43,819 bases of DNA from Alphaproteobacteria bacterium (GCA_016861165.1 BOKV01000030.1:1-43819), one strand, 5' to 3'. Numbered from the stretch's first letter, positions 26,626 through 35,038 are shown. Numbers and translations: made by a program. The notes: generated from the sequence alone by a model not told the origin.

Positions 26626-26939
26626 CAGTCGTCCTCGCGCTTGAGGATTTCGGCGCTGAGCGCGTCGACATGGACTTCGCTGAGGCGCCCGGCGGGGGTG
26701 ACGACCTTGAACTCGTAGACGTAGCGGCCGTGCTCGCGGTCTAGCTCGACGCCGACCACCTCGCCGCCGAGCTGGCCGCGCACCGCCTCCAGGATCTCGA
26801 CCAGCGGCCGAGCCTCGCCCGCTTCGAGTGCCCGGCGGGCGCGTTCGTGGCCATCGTCGCCGCCACGGGCGGTGCCACCAGGCGCCATGACCAGCGCCAG
26901 CATCATCAGGGCCGTGTGGAACCTCGTCCTCATGCCCAT
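26625..26939 (-). CDS. PepSY-domain periplasmic protein, first gene of TCS operon
   Basis: 104-residue precursor with a signal peptide (residues about 1-25) and one PepSY-like domain: RRALEAGEARPLVEILEAVRGQLGGEVVGVELD, then RYVYEFKVVTPAGRLSEVHVDALSAEILKREDD. PepSY proteins of this short secreted type commonly lie beside PhoPQ-like systems and may inhibit proteases or bind metal. The stop overlaps the response regulator ATG (TGATG on the minus strand). ATG 26939 or the second Met at 26933 could be used. Confidence 0.85.
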   Translation of the reverse strand: MGMRTRFHTALMMLALVMAPGGTARGGDDGHERARRALEAGEARPLVEILEAVRGQLGGEVVGVELDREHGRYVYEFKVVTPAGRLSEVHVDALSAEILKREDD

Positions 26940-26956
26940 CTTCTAGTCCCGCCCGG

Positions 26957-26973
26957 CTGACAATTCCCTGACA
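26957..26973. promoter_or_regulatory. Direct repeat CTGACA-N5-CTGACA, candidate response-regulator box
   Basis: CTGACA at 26957-26962 and again at 26968-26973, 11 bp apart (one helical turn), which is the spacing of OmpR/PhoB-family binding sites. It lies in the 121-bp gap between the leftward pepSY-regulator-kinase operon and the rightward pepSY-cytochrome b pair, so one site could serve both. Confidence 0.58.
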
Positions 26974-27060
26974 TCGATCAACAGCCGGCCGTCAGCGCGA
27001 TTGTGCCAGTGTCGCCGCCATCGGGACAAGCCGTCCCGTGCAAGCACAAGGAGCAATCGC

Positions 27061-27351
27061 ATGCGCAGATACCTGTTTATCCCGGCCATCGTTCTCGCCA
27101 TGGCTGGCGTCGCCGGCGCCGCCCATGCCTCCAGCGACGACCTGCGTTCGGCCGCGCCCATGGCGGGCTGGCTGACCATCCCGCAGATCGCCGACAAGCT
27201 GGCGGCGCAGGGCTACGACGTGCGCCGCATCAAGGTCGAGCGGCGCGGCTACGAGGTCTATGCCATCGACAAGGCCGGCCGTCGCATCGAGGCCTATGTC
27301 GATCCGGTTACCGGCAACCTGTCCGGTGCCGAATGGGGCGAGGACGACTGA
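27061..27351 (+). CDS. PepSY-domain periplasmic protein
   Basis: 96-residue precursor. Signal peptide (MRRYLFIPAIVLAMAGVAGAAHA), then a PepSY domain: WLTIPQIADKLAAQGYDVRRIKVERRGYEVYAIDKAGRRIEAYVDPVTGNLSG. Unlike the divergent PepSY gene, it matches the PepSY_2 type typically made with a cytochrome b561-like partner. The stop overlaps the ATG of the cytochrome gene (TGATG). Probably a target of the adjacent two-component system. Confidence 0.88.
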   Translation: MRRYLFIPAIVLAMAGVAGAAHASSDDLRSAAPMAGWLTIPQIADKLAAQGYDVRRIKVERRGYEVYAIDKAGRRIEAYVDPVTGNLSGAEWGEDD

Positions 27352-27938
27352 TGGCGCCTGCCCGATGCGAGGCTTCAGCCGGCGGCACCGCGCCGCCGGC
27401 TGGCGCCGCGGTGGCCACGGCCGCGACAGTCAGGGTCTGGGACCCGGTGGTGCGGCTGTTCCACTGGCTGCTGGTTGCCGCCTTCGCCGTCGCCTGGCTG
27501 ACCGGCGACGAACTGGAGCGACTGCATGAGGCGGCCGGCTACGCCATCATCGGCCTGCTGGCCGTACGCGTCGTCTGGGGGTTCGTCGGCGGCCGCCACG
27601 CCCGTTTCGCCGACTTCGTCCGTTCGCCGCCGGTGGTCGTCGCCTATCTCGCCGACATGGGCCGGCTGCGCGCCGGGCGCCATCTCGGCCACAACCCCGC
27701 CGGCGGCGCCATGGTTGTCGCCCTCGTCCTGATGCTGGCGGCGACCGCGGCAACCGGCATCATGATGACGACCGATGTCTGGTGGGGAGTGGAATGGGTG
27801 GAGGAGGCGCACGAACTGGCGGCGACCCTGACGCTGGTCCTCGTCGGCCTGCACGTGGCAGGCGTCATCCTGGCGAGCCTTGCGCACCAGGAGAACCTGG
27901 TCCGGGCAATGCTGACGGGGCGCAAGCGGTCACTGTAG
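27351..27938 (+). CDS. Cytochrome b561/Ni-Fe-hydrogenase-type cytochrome b
   Basis: 195-residue inner-membrane diheme cytochrome b with four helices. Candidate heme-ligand histidines: VVRLFHWLLVAAF, LERLHEAAGYAI, EEAHELAATLTL and VLVGLHVAGVI. An Ala/Pro-rich N-terminal stretch of about 25 residues precedes the first helix. It moves electrons across or within the membrane; the partner is not known, but the coupled PepSY protein suggests the PepSY-cytochrome b561 pairs seen near metal- or redox-responsive two-component systems. Confidence 0.88.
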   Translation: MAPARCEASAGGTAPPAGAAVATAATVRVWDPVVRLFHWLLVAAFAVAWLTGDELERLHEAAGYAIIGLLAVRVVWGFVGGRHARFADFVRSPPVVVAYLADMGRLRAGRHLGHNPAGGAMVVALVLMLAATAATGIMMTTDVWWGVEWVEEAHELAATLTLVLVGLHVAGVILASLAHQENLVRAMLTGRKRSL

Positions 27939-27951
27939 CGGCCGGCCGGTC

Positions 27952-27970
27952 GCGGCGGCGTGGCCGCCGC
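27952..27970. terminator. Hairpin between convergent cytochrome b and rnd
   Basis: GCGGCGGC (27952-27959) and GCCGCCGC (27963-27970) form a perfect 8-bp stem with a 3-nt loop in the 31-bp gap between the two converging genes. No T-run on either side; possibly a bidirectional terminator. Confidence 0.42.
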
Positions 27971-29157
27971 TACTCCGCCGCGATCGGCGCCGCCTTGGCG
28001 CAGTCCTCGATCGCGATCAACTGCACCGAGCGGCCGTTGCAGCCGAGCGCGATGCGGCCGTTCTTGAGCTTGAGGGCCGCCTCGCCGAACAGTTCGCGCC
28101 GCCAGCCCTTGAGCGCCGGCACGTCGGCCTCGTCGTCGTCGGCGATCCGTTCCAGGTCCTCGACGGTGGCGACGATCTTGGCGGCCACGCCGTGCTTCTC
28201 GACGATCAGCTTGAGCAGCACCTTGAGCATCTCGGTGGTGGCGCCGGAACCGTCGAAGGATTTCTGCGGCACCGAAGGCACCCCCGGCAGGCTCGCCTTG
28301 GGCGTTTCCAGCACCTGGCGCACCACCGCCAGCAGTTCGTTGCCGTAGCGGTTGCGGTCGAAGCCGCGCGACAGGCCGCGCAGCGCCATCAGATCGGCGG
28401 TCGAGCGCGGCGGGTGGCCGCAGATCTCGTAGATCGCCTCGTCCTTGATCACGCGGCCGCGCGGCACGTTGTGGGTGCGCGCCATGATCTCGCGCCACTC
28501 GGCCAGCGCCTTGAGCAATGCGAAATCGCGCGGCTTGCGCACCCTGAGCTTGAGCCGCTGCCAGGCATTGGCAGGCGGCATGTCATAGGTTTCCGGCGAG
28601 GTCAGGATTTCCATCTCCTCGCTGACCCAGTGGGCGCGGCCCTGTTCTTCCAGATTGGCCTTGATCGACTGGTAGACCTGGCGCAGATGCGTCACGTCCG
28701 AGAGCGCGTATTCGAGCTGCTTGGCCGACAGCGGCCGGCGCTTCCAGTCGGTGAAGCGCGACGACTTGTCGACGCGCTCGGCGGTGATGCGGAAGACGAG
28801 CTGGTCGTAGGAGATGCTGTCGCCATAGCCGCACACCATCGCCGCCACCTGCGTGTCGAACACCGGGTGCGGGATCAGTCCGGCCAGATTGTAGATGATC
28901 TCGATGTCCTGGCGGGCGGCATGGAAGACCTTGACCACCTTCTCGTCGGCCATCAGCTCGAACAGCGGCGTGAGCTCGATGCCCGGCGCCAGCGGATCGA
29001 TGATCGCCGCCTCGTCGGGCGAGGCCATCTGCACCAGGCACAGTTCCGGCCAGAAGGTGGTCTCGCGCAGGAACTCGGTGTCGACCGTCACATAGGGCGC
29101 CCTGGCGAAGCCGCCGCACAGGCGCTTGAGCTGTTCGGTCGTCGTAACGATCTGCAT
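27970..29157 (-). CDS. rnd: Ribonuclease D
   Basis: 395-residue 3'-5' exonuclease that trims tRNA and other stable RNA. DEDD motifs: Exo I VTVDTEFLRETTF, Exo II region VKVFHAARQDIEIIYNLAG, Exo III ALSDVTHLRQVYQ. The HRDC domain follows (ALLKALAEWREIMARTHNVPRGRVIKDEAI). Length is as expected. ATG 29157 begins the conserved N-terminus MQIVTTTEQL; an upstream in-frame start would add 30 unrelated residues. rnd divergent from aspS is common in the order. Confidence 0.94.
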   Translation of the reverse strand: MQIVTTTEQLKRLCGGFARAPYVTVDTEFLRETTFWPELCLVQMASPDEAAIIDPLAPGIELTPLFELMADEKVVKVFHAARQDIEIIYNLAGLIPHPVFDTQVAAMVCGYGDSISYDQLVFRITAERVDKSSRFTDWKRRPLSAKQLEYALSDVTHLRQVYQSIKANLEEQGRAHWVSEEMEILTSPETYDMPPANAWQRLKLRVRKPRDFALLKALAEWREIMARTHNVPRGRVIKDEAIYEICGHPPRSTADLMALRGLSRGFDRNRYGNELLAVVRQVLETPKASLPGVPSVPQKSFDGSGATTEMLKVLLKLIVEKHGVAAKIVATVEDLERIADDDEADVPALKGWRRELFGEAALKLKNGRIALGCNGRSVQLIAIEDCAKAAPIAAE

Positions 29158-29399
29158 CGGCCTTCTATAGCCAATGGGGGACGGCTTGTCTCGCCCGCCG
29201 GCGTTCGGGCGGATGAAAAAGGGCGCCATTCGCACCGGCCCCGGCACGCTGTCGGAGCCGCCCGGTCGAGGCGCTCGATCCTTGACAAATCGCCACTCCC
29301 ATGTGTTTGTCGCGCCGGTTTTTCCCGACTATTCGCAAGCTGGCGACGACGGCATCCGAACCGGCCGTTTCCGCCCGCCGATTGCCCGGACCGACAGAC
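29158..29399. other. Divergent intergenic region rnd/aspS
   Basis: 242 bp. TTGACA at 29282-29287 is a good -35 for aspS; the -10 at the usual distance (near 29303-29310, TGTTTG-like) is poor. No T-box or other leader structure was recognised. Confidence 0.4.
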
Positions 29400-31349
29400 A
29401 TGCACGCCTACCGCACCCACACCTGCGCGGCCCTGCGCAAATCCGACGCCGGCAGCCAGGTCCGCCTGTCGGGCTGGGTCCACCGCGTGCGCGACCATGG
29501 CGGGCTGCTGTTCATCGACCTGCGCGACCACTACGGCCTGACGCAGATCGTCGCCGACCCCGATTCGCCGGCCTTCGCCATGGCCGAGAAGGTGCGCGGC
29601 GAATGGGTGATCCGCGTCGACGGCACGGTCAAGGAGCGCACCGCCGAGACCGTCAACCCCAATCTGGCGACCGGCGAAATCGAAATTTTCGCGTCGGCCA
29701 TCGAGGTGCTGTCGAAGGCCGAGGAACTGCCGCTGCCCGTTTTCGGCGAGCCGGATTATCCCGAGGACATCCGCCTGCGCTACCGCTTCCTCGATCTCAG
29801 GCGCGAGACGATGCATGCAAACATCATGACGCGCCAGCGGATCATCGCCTCGATGCGCCGGCGCATGAGCGAAGCCGGCTTCAACGAGTTCCAGACGCCA
29901 ATCCTCACCGCCTCCTCGCCGGAAGGGGCCCGCGACTTCCTCGTGCCGGCGCGGCTTCACCCCGGCAAGTTCTACGCGCTGCCGCAGGCCCCGCAGATCT
30001 ACAAGCAGCTGCTGATGGTCTCGGGCTTCGACAAGTATTTCCAGATCGCCCCCTGCTTCCGCGACGAGGACCCGCGCGCCGACCGTTTCTACGGCGAGTT
30101 CTACCAGCTCGACGTCGAGATGAGCTTCGTCACCCAGGACGACATTCTTGGGCTCATGGAGCCGATCCTTCGCGGCGTGTTCGAGGAGTTTGCCGGCGGC
30201 AAGCCGGTGACACCGTCCTTCCCGCGCATTCCCTATGACGAGGCGATATCGAAATACGGCACCGACAAGCCGGACCTGCGCAACCCGATCGTCATGCAGG
30301 ACGTGTCGGATCACTTCCGCGACTCCGGCTTCAAGGTCTTTGCCAACATCCTCGCCTCGTCGGCGAAGAACCGCGTCTGGGCCATTCCGGTCTTGACGGG
30401 TGGATCTCGTGCGTTCTGCGACCGCATGAATTCTTGGGCGCAAGGGCAGGGCCAGCCAGGCCTCGGTTATATCTTCTGGCGCTTGAGTGAACTACCGGCC
30501 GAAGCGCAGAGTGATGCTAATCATCCATTGTCGCGTATGGCAGCATCGCAACGCAAATGGTTTAGCCAAACATTTGAAATGAATGACGAAAGCGGAATTC
30601 GATACTGGCGTCAAGACGGCAGTCCGGAAGGAGTTTCTCAACAGCCAGCCGGAAAATTGTACTGGGAAGCGGTTGGGCCGGTCGCGAAGAACATTGGCGT
30701 CGAAAGGGCCGAAGCTATTCGAAAACAGCTTAACCTCGGCCACAACGACGCCTGCTTCTTCGTCGCCGGCGACCCGAAGAAATTCGCCGCCTTCGCCGGC
30801 GCCGCGCGCGATCGCATCGGCGAGGAACTCGGCCTCATCGACAAGGACAGGTTCGAGCTCGCCTGGATCGTCGACTTCCCCTTCTACGAATGGAACGAGG
30901 AGGAGAAGCGCCTCGACTTCTCGCACAACCCGTTCTCGATGCCCCAGGGCGGGCTGGCCGCGCTGGCAGGCGACGATCCGCTGTCGATCAAGGCCTTTCA
31001 GTACGACCTCGTCTGCAACGGCTCGGAGATCGTCTCGGGCGGCTTGAGGAACCACCAGCCCGAGCTGATGGTCAAGGCCTTCGAAAAGGTCGGTCTGAGC
31101 CGCGAGGATGTGATCCGCGATTTCGGCGGGCTCTACCGCGCGTTCCAGTACGGAGCGCCGCCGCATGGCGGCATGGCCGCCGGCATCGACCGCATCGTCA
31201 TGCTGCTCTGCGGCGCCAGGAACCTGCGCGACATCGCGCTCTTCCCCATGAACCAGCAGGCGGCCGACCTGTTGATGGGCGCGCCTTCCGAGGCGACGGC
31301 GCGCCAGCTCGGCGAACTCGGCATCCGGGTGACCGCGCGCAAGGAATAG
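29400..31349 (+). CDS. aspS: Aspartyl-tRNA synthetase with an in-frame insertion in the GAD domain
   Basis: 649-residue class IIb synthetase charging tRNA-Asp (probably also tRNA-Asn in this lineage). Anticodon OB-fold about 1-105 ([23 protein letters not shown]), motif 2 near 220 ([19 protein letters not shown]), bacterial GAD insertion domain about 300-470, motif 3 near 588-602 ([13 protein letters not shown]). Relatives are about 590-595 residues; the excess is a segment of about 56 residues, Leu362 to about Ala417, placed after [11 protein letters not shown] and before [16 protein letters not shown]. Bases about 30391-30735 have alien codon use: in 30481-30600 only 15 of 40 third positions are G/C, against 19 of 20 at 30060-30119. 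The reading frame stays open and all catalytic motifs remain, so the enzyme is probably active. ATG 29400 starts the conserved [12 protein letters not shown]. Confidence 0.94.
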   Translation: MHAYRTHTCAALRKSDAGSQVRLSGWVHRVRDHGGLLFIDLRDHYGLTQIVADPDSPAFAMAEKVRGEWVIRVDGTVKERTAETVNPNLATGEIEIFASAIEVLSKAEELPLPVFGEPDYPEDIRLRYRFLDLRRETMHANIMTRQRIIASMRRRMSEAGFNEFQTPILTASSPEGARDFLVPARLHPGKFYALPQAPQIYKQLLMVSGFDKYFQIAPCFRDEDPRADRFYGEFYQLDVEMSFVTQDDILGLMEPILRGVFEEFAGGKPVTPSFPRIPYDEAISKYGTDKPDLRNPIVMQDVSDHFRDSGFKVFANILASSAKNRVWAIPVLTGGSRAFCDRMNSWAQGQGQPGLGYIFWRLSELPAEAQSDANHPLSRMAASQRKWFSQTFEMNDESGIRYWRQDGSPEGVSQQPAGKLYWEAVGPVAKNIGVERAEAIRKQLNLGHNDACFFVAGDPKKFAAFAGAARDRIGEELGLIDKDRFELAWIVDFPFYEWNEEEKRLDFSHNPFSMPQGGLAALAGDDPLSIKAFQYDLVCNGSEIVSGGLRNHQPELMVKAFEKVGLSREDVIRDFGGLYRAFQYGAPPHGGMAAGIDRIVMLLCGARNLRDIALFPMNQQAADLLMGAPSEATARQLGELGIRVTARKE

Positions 31350-31409
31350 GCTATCCGACCGCCTTGCGCAGCGCGTCGTTGATGCGCCCGCGTGCCGGCT
31401 GACCGCGCC

Positions 31410-31811
31410 TCACCCCAGCGGCGACATGGTGATGGTGGCGTCGGGGAAGTCGTTCCGGTTTGAATTCTTGTCCCAGAACGACCCTTCCAGCATCTGGGTC
31501 TCCTTGTTGAGGTAGAATTCGAAGAAATGGCCGTTGAGGGTGAAGTCCATGGACTCGCCGGGTCGCTCATAGGCGACGATGTTGGAGCAGTTGGTCTCAC
31601 CGATGCAGTAGCGGCCCTTGATCTGGTTGCCCGATTGCGTCGCCGGAAGGAGCGTCAGGTAGAAATAGGTATTGGCATATTTGGTATTGTTTGCGGCGAA
31701 TTTCGCCGTGTTGGCCCATACCCACGTTCCGCCGAAGTTCCATTCCTGCGCCACGCTTGCAGTAGCGGCGGTCAGGAGCAGCATGGAGGCGATGATCAGC
31801 CTTTTCATCAT
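31410..31811 (-). CDS. Secreted hypothetical protein, lipocalin-like small beta protein
   Basis: 133-residue precursor with a signal peptide (MMKRLIIASMLLLTAATASVA). The mature part starts QEWNFGGTWVWANT and alternates short strands (YFYLTLLPAT, IKGRYCIGE, FFEFYLNKETQMLEGSFWD), like a small lipocalin or META-type beta barrel. Two cysteines (RYCIGETNCS) may pair. I do not recognise the family. Codon use is less GC-rich than core genes. Last gene of the leftward island of secreted proteins; 28 bp after the VHL-like gene, so likely cotranscribed. ATG 31811 or 31808 is preferred over 31826, which has no ribosome binding site. Confidence 0.72.
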   Translation of the reverse strand: MMKRLIIASMLLLTAATASVAQEWNFGGTWVWANTAKFAANNTKYANTYFYLTLLPATQSGNQIKGRYCIGETNCSNIVAYERPGESMDFTLNGHFFEFYLNKETQMLEGSFWDKNSNRNDFPDATITMSPLG

Positions 31812-31839
31812 GATCTGATTTCCCATTGAAGAGCTTTGG

Positions 31840-33354
31840 TTATTCGGCGCGTTTCCAGCCGCCTTTGCGGTCAGCCGTCACCAGCGTCAGGCTTTCGGGG
31901 GCGATATCCTGAAAGGCGTCCTGTCCGAGGTTGAAAAACCAGGCGGACCCCTGAAAGATGCGCCAGAAGGACACGCCGTCATTTTCCCCGAACGGGCCGC
32001 ACAGACCGACAGCGCCATAGGGCTCGGAATATTCAGGTTTCTCCTGCCTGTGCGCGGGCAACAGACCCACGACGATATGATCCGCCGGGAGGCCGGTTTC
32101 AGCCACCGGCAGAATTCCGCATTTCTTCTTCATGGCGGGATCCTCGATCGCCGCGCGCGCCCGCACCAGCACATTGGCCCTGGCATCGCCTTGTCCGGCG
32201 TCCGCGATCCGCACCAGGGGGTAGCCGGGCGGGATGAATGCGCCTTCCGCATAGGCCGAATCGGCCACCGCCAGTTCGGCGAACTGCGCGCCGCCCGAGA
32301 ACTCCAGCAGCGATCTGCGGCCCTTGCACTCGGGCGCATAGTAAAGGAGATAGTCGCCGCCCGGGAACGGCGTTTCATTGATGGCCCATTTGCAGCCGGC
32401 ATAATAGTCGCCGAACTCCGCCGCCGGAGCAGGCCGGCCGATCAGCGCCGCCGCCTGCTCTTGCGTGAGGCCGGTGCCGGGAAGCTTGCCCGTGTCACTG
32501 CCGCCCGTATCCGGCGGCGCATCGACGACGAAGGTGATGGACCGGGCGCCGGGCTCGACCTCCTGATAGGCGCAGGAGCCGCCGTCCGTCGCCATCCACA
32601 GATGGCCGACATAGGTGTTCATCTCCATCGACTGGCCGGGGGCGATCTGCCCATAGGAATGGACCTGTCCGTCATGGGCGATCCAGTTGAGGCTGAGCGT
32701 GGCGCCAACGCTTTTATCCACCCGGAAGGTGACCGAGGCGGCCGGGCCGTCCCGTTCCGTCCTCACCGATCCGGCCGGCTGGCAGGCTTCGAAGGTTGGG
32801 TAATGGTCCGCTTGTGTTTGCGCGGACGCGGCGACGGAAGCATTGCCGACCATGCCCCGCCGGCTGACGCATTCCTCGATCTTGGTAATGACGGCGGCGG
32901 TGCCCTTCAGGGGATGGGGGATAGAGGCCCGGCCGATATCAAGAACGATCTCGTTGCCGTTGCGAACCTCGTCGAGTTCCTGCAAGCCGAGCCACATGAA
33001 CGACCAGCCATCGCCGGCCACACCGCTGGCGGGCATGCGCCTGCCATCGATCTCATATTCGCCCTGCCATTCGCCAGGCGAGGCCATGTAGGGCACGCCA
33101 AGCTGCCATTGCATGGTGTCGTAACCCAACCGCCAGACCGTATCGCCGTCGGCAAGTTCCCCGGCGCAATAGGCGAATTTGCCGTCCACCGCGCCGGAGA
33201 CGACGCGCCAGCCGCGCGTCTCGCCATAGGCGGTCTCGTGTCCGCCGGAAATATCATAGCCGCCGTAGACATTGGTTCCCGCCCATGCCTGGCCAACAAG
33301 GGCCGGAGCGGCGAAGGCGAGAAGGGTGGCGCAGAATGCAAGTCGTGTATTCAT
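31840..33354 (-). CDS. Secreted protein with a VHL-beta-like domain
   Basis: 504-residue precursor with a signal peptide ending LVGQAWA. Residues about 195-280 (SVTFRVDKSVGATLSLNWIA, APGQSMEMNTYVGHLWMATDGG) match the von Hippel-Lindau beta-domain pattern: strand, W-I-x-x-D-G, L/I-A-P-G-Q-S, N-T-Y-V-G-H-x-W-x-x-T-D. In bacteria this fold occurs in exported proteins of unknown role, sometimes with proteases. The parts before (30-190) and after (300-504) are not recognised; they hold eight or more cysteines (ECVS, EACQ, SCAYQ, GCKW, ECKG, KKCG, LCGP), so a disulfide-stabilised extracellular protein is likely. ATG 33354 gives the clean signal peptide. Confidence 0.78.
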   Translation of the reverse strand: MNTRLAFCATLLAFAAPALVGQAWAGTNVYGGYDISGGHETAYGETRGWRVVSGAVDGKFAYCAGELADGDTVWRLGYDTMQWQLGVPYMASPGEWQGEYEIDGRRMPASGVAGDGWSFMWLGLQELDEVRNGNEIVLDIGRASIPHPLKGTAAVITKIEECVSRRGMVGNASVAASAQTQADHYPTFEACQPAGSVRTERDGPAASVTFRVDKSVGATLSLNWIAHDGQVHSYGQIAPGQSMEMNTYVGHLWMATDGGSCAYQEVEPGARSITFVVDAPPDTGGSDTGKLPGTGLTQEQAAALIGRPAPAAEFGDYYAGCKWAINETPFPGGDYLLYYAPECKGRRSLLEFSGGAQFAELAVADSAYAEGAFIPPGYPLVRIADAGQGDARANVLVRARAAIEDPAMKKKCGILPVAETGLPADHIVVGLLPAHRQEKPEYSEPYGAVGLCGPFGENDGVSFWRIFQGSAWFFNLGQDAFQDIAPESLTLVTADRKGGWKRAE

Positions 33355-33496
33355 GGTTTTCCTTCGGATCGCCGTCATTGCGGCCGTGTCGGAGTTATGC
33401 CTTCATTGGGCATGCAAGTTCCGACGCCTTGAGCCGGCGCGGCGTTCAGCGAGATGAGGGATGAAGAGCCCCGCCGCCGTGAGCGCCTTCGGTGGC

Positions 33497-33781
33497 TTAA
33501 TCACACGTGATTTCAAGGACACGGTTACCTTCAGCATAAATCTCGGCCGGAGCATACGAAATGTACAGCTTCTCCAAGTTGTCGCCGCAATTTCTGATTT
33601 CCGCCTCCCCCTTCCGGAAAGGCATACCTTGGCCATTACCCGTCAAGACCCAGCCTCGGCCTTCAGCGGGAAAGTACGACACGATAACCCCAGGTTCCGC
33701 CAACACAGGCGTGGCAGCCATGACGCCTGACAGCGCCAGAAACAGCATTGCGGCTGTGCTTTTGAGAATGCGCTTTTTCAT
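33497..33781 (-). CDS. Small secreted hypothetical protein
   Basis: 94-residue precursor. Signal peptide MKKRILKSTAAMLFLALSGVMAATPVLA, then a mature domain of about 66 residues (EPGVIVSYFPAEGRGWVLTGNG, RKGEAEIRNCGDNLEKLYISYAP, VLEITCD) with two cysteines that could form one disulfide. No family recognised. AAGGA lies about 12 nt before the ATG. Part of the leftward run of secreted genes. Confidence 0.7.
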   Translation of the reverse strand: MKKRILKSTAAMLFLALSGVMAATPVLAEPGVIVSYFPAEGRGWVLTGNGQGMPFRKGEAEIRNCGDNLEKLYISYAPAEIYAEGNRVLEITCD

Positions 33782-33826
33782 GTGAGTTGATCCTTCATGT
33801 TTTGCGTGTCGCGATCCGTTTGACGA

Positions 33827-34183
33827 TCATTTCTCGCAGAGGCAGGAATAGGTCGGCACCGCGAGTTCCTTGCCGCCCCAGCCGACCCAGCACGCATTCG
33901 CCCAGTTCGGTTCGAGATTGAAGCCCGGACGCGGCCCTTCGCCCTGCGCGTTGGCCGAGCAGACATAGAAGACATTTCCGTTGCGATAGGTGCCCGAGCC
34001 GACCGGCGACATATTCTGGGCCGTGCACACATTCCAGCAGGATTGCCCCCGCCCGTCGATCCAGCGTGTTTCCGCCCGGGCGAGGTCGCCCGCCGCGACC
34101 CAGATCGAGCCGGCGCCCAGTGCCGGCAGGAGCGCCACCGCCAGCGCGGACGCCCTTTTCGGACGCGCGAGGAAATTCGACAT
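33827..34183 (-). CDS. Cysteine-rich secreted hypothetical protein with duplicated leader
   Basis: 118-residue precursor; signal region MSNFLARPKRASALAVALLPALG. The mature part has six cysteines (SCWNVCTAQ, FYVCSANAQG, ACWVGWGG, YSCLCEK) and many aromatic/Gly positions, giving a compact lectin-like look, but I cannot name a family. GGAGA lies about 8 nt before ATG 34183. Its 5' untranslated block CGGGCTTTCCATCG and its first 12 codons closely match those of the next gene upstream (34275-35006), whereas the mature proteins are unrelated. Confidence 0.72.
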   Translation of the reverse strand: MSNFLARPKRASALAVALLPALGAGSIWVAAGDLARAETRWIDGRGQSCWNVCTAQNMSPVGSGTYRNGNVFYVCSANAQGEGPRPGFNLEPNWANACWVGWGGKELAVPTYSCLCEK

Positions 34184-34203
34184 AGGTGTTTCTCCTTGAT
34201 GTT

Positions 34204-34217
34204 CGATGGAAAGCCCG
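34204..34217 (-). repeat. 5' leader repeat, copy 1
   Basis: CGGGCTTTCCATCG on the minus strand, 20 nt upstream of the gene at 34183; identical to 35025-35038. Confidence 0.7.
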
Positions 34218-34274
34218 TAGCCGGGCACTGATTCCGTGGCGCACTTTTCTCGCGTTGCCGGCAATGCGCCCGCT

Positions 34275-35006
34275 TCAGCACAGACCAAAGCAGAAGACCT
34301 TCTTCACCCCGCCGACAACGGCGGAGATCCCCTTGAGCAAGACCTCGGACACCACGCCGCTACCCGGGATCAGGGCAAAGGCCTTGCAGCTCGGGGTCCA
34401 GCTCGTTTCGGGACGATTGCAGACATCCGCCACGGGATTGGAGCTGCCCGGCGCGGCCACCACGTTGAGCGGAATCTTCTTCCCGCGATGGGTATTGACG
34501 TCGATCAGATCCTGGACGCCCACGGCCACGGTGTTGAGCTGGTTGAACTTTTCCAGGCAATTGTTGGCATAAGCCCGGCCGGGCGTGCACCATGTTCCGG
34601 AGAACCCCTGGTAGACGTCGCTTCCGCCCAGGCCGGCAGCCCACATGACCTGGATGTGCATCCTCGGCCCGTCGTCATAGGTTTGGCCGAAGACGCCCAA
34701 TTGCCGGAAGTAGTCCCCAATGTTCTCCGGGGGATAATTGCCGGCGTAGAGCAGCGCATAGACCCACGTCGCATTGTTGCCGACCTCGGGGTGCGCCGTT
34801 TGAATCTGGGCGGTTACCTGCTCGATCTTGTAGCCGGAGGCGCGCATCAGCTGAATGTAGTCGACAACGCTTGCGGCCCATTCCTTCTGGGCCTGCGTGG
34901 CCGACTGGGCGAAGGCGGGCGCGGCGGTCAGGGAACCGGCCAGCGCCAGGAACAGCGCTGCCGCAAACGCGGAGGCCTTCTTCAATCGTGACAGGAATTT
35001 TGACAT
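34275..35006 (-). CDS. Secreted hypothetical protein (243 aa)
   Basis: Precursor with signal peptide MSKFLSRLKKASAFAAALFLALAGSLTAAPAFA and a strong ribosome site GAGGAGG about 7 nt before ATG 35006. The mature part has a helical first half (QKEWAASVVDYIQLMRASGYKIEQVTAQIQ), a mixed middle with TWCTPGRAYANNCLEKF, and a C-terminal hydrophobic stretch VSEVLLKGISAVVGGVKKVFCFGLC that could be a membrane-active or amphipathic helix. Six cysteines. No family recognised. The leader and signal region duplicate those of the gene at 33827-34183. Confidence 0.72.
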   Translation of the reverse strand: MSKFLSRLKKASAFAAALFLALAGSLTAAPAFAQSATQAQKEWAASVVDYIQLMRASGYKIEQVTAQIQTAHPEVGNNATWVYALLYAGNYPPENIGDYFRQLGVFGQTYDDGPRMHIQVMWAAGLGGSDVYQGFSGTWCTPGRAYANNCLEKFNQLNTVAVGVQDLIDVNTHRGKKIPLNVVAAPGSSNPVADVCNRPETSWTPSCKAFALIPGSGVVSEVLLKGISAVVGGVKKVFCFGLC

Positions 35007-35024
35007 GCGTTTCCTCCTCAATCG

Positions 35025-35038
35025 CGATGGAAAGCCCG
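35025..35038 (-). repeat. 5' leader repeat, copy 2
   Basis: CGGGCTTTCCATCG on the minus strand, 18 nt upstream of the gene at 35006; same position relative to the start codon as copy 1. Confidence 0.7.

Noticed and set aside
30391..30735. Frameshift or intein in aspS
   Set aside because: The frame stays open across the patch, flanking GAD-domain residues are in register, and the insertion of about 56 residues lacks the intein splicing blocks and is far too short for one.
33778..34281. Alternative frame with a basic 167-residue product over the gene at 33827
   Set aside because: No signal peptide or family features; the frame 33827-34183 has a ribosome site, signal peptide and patterned cysteines.
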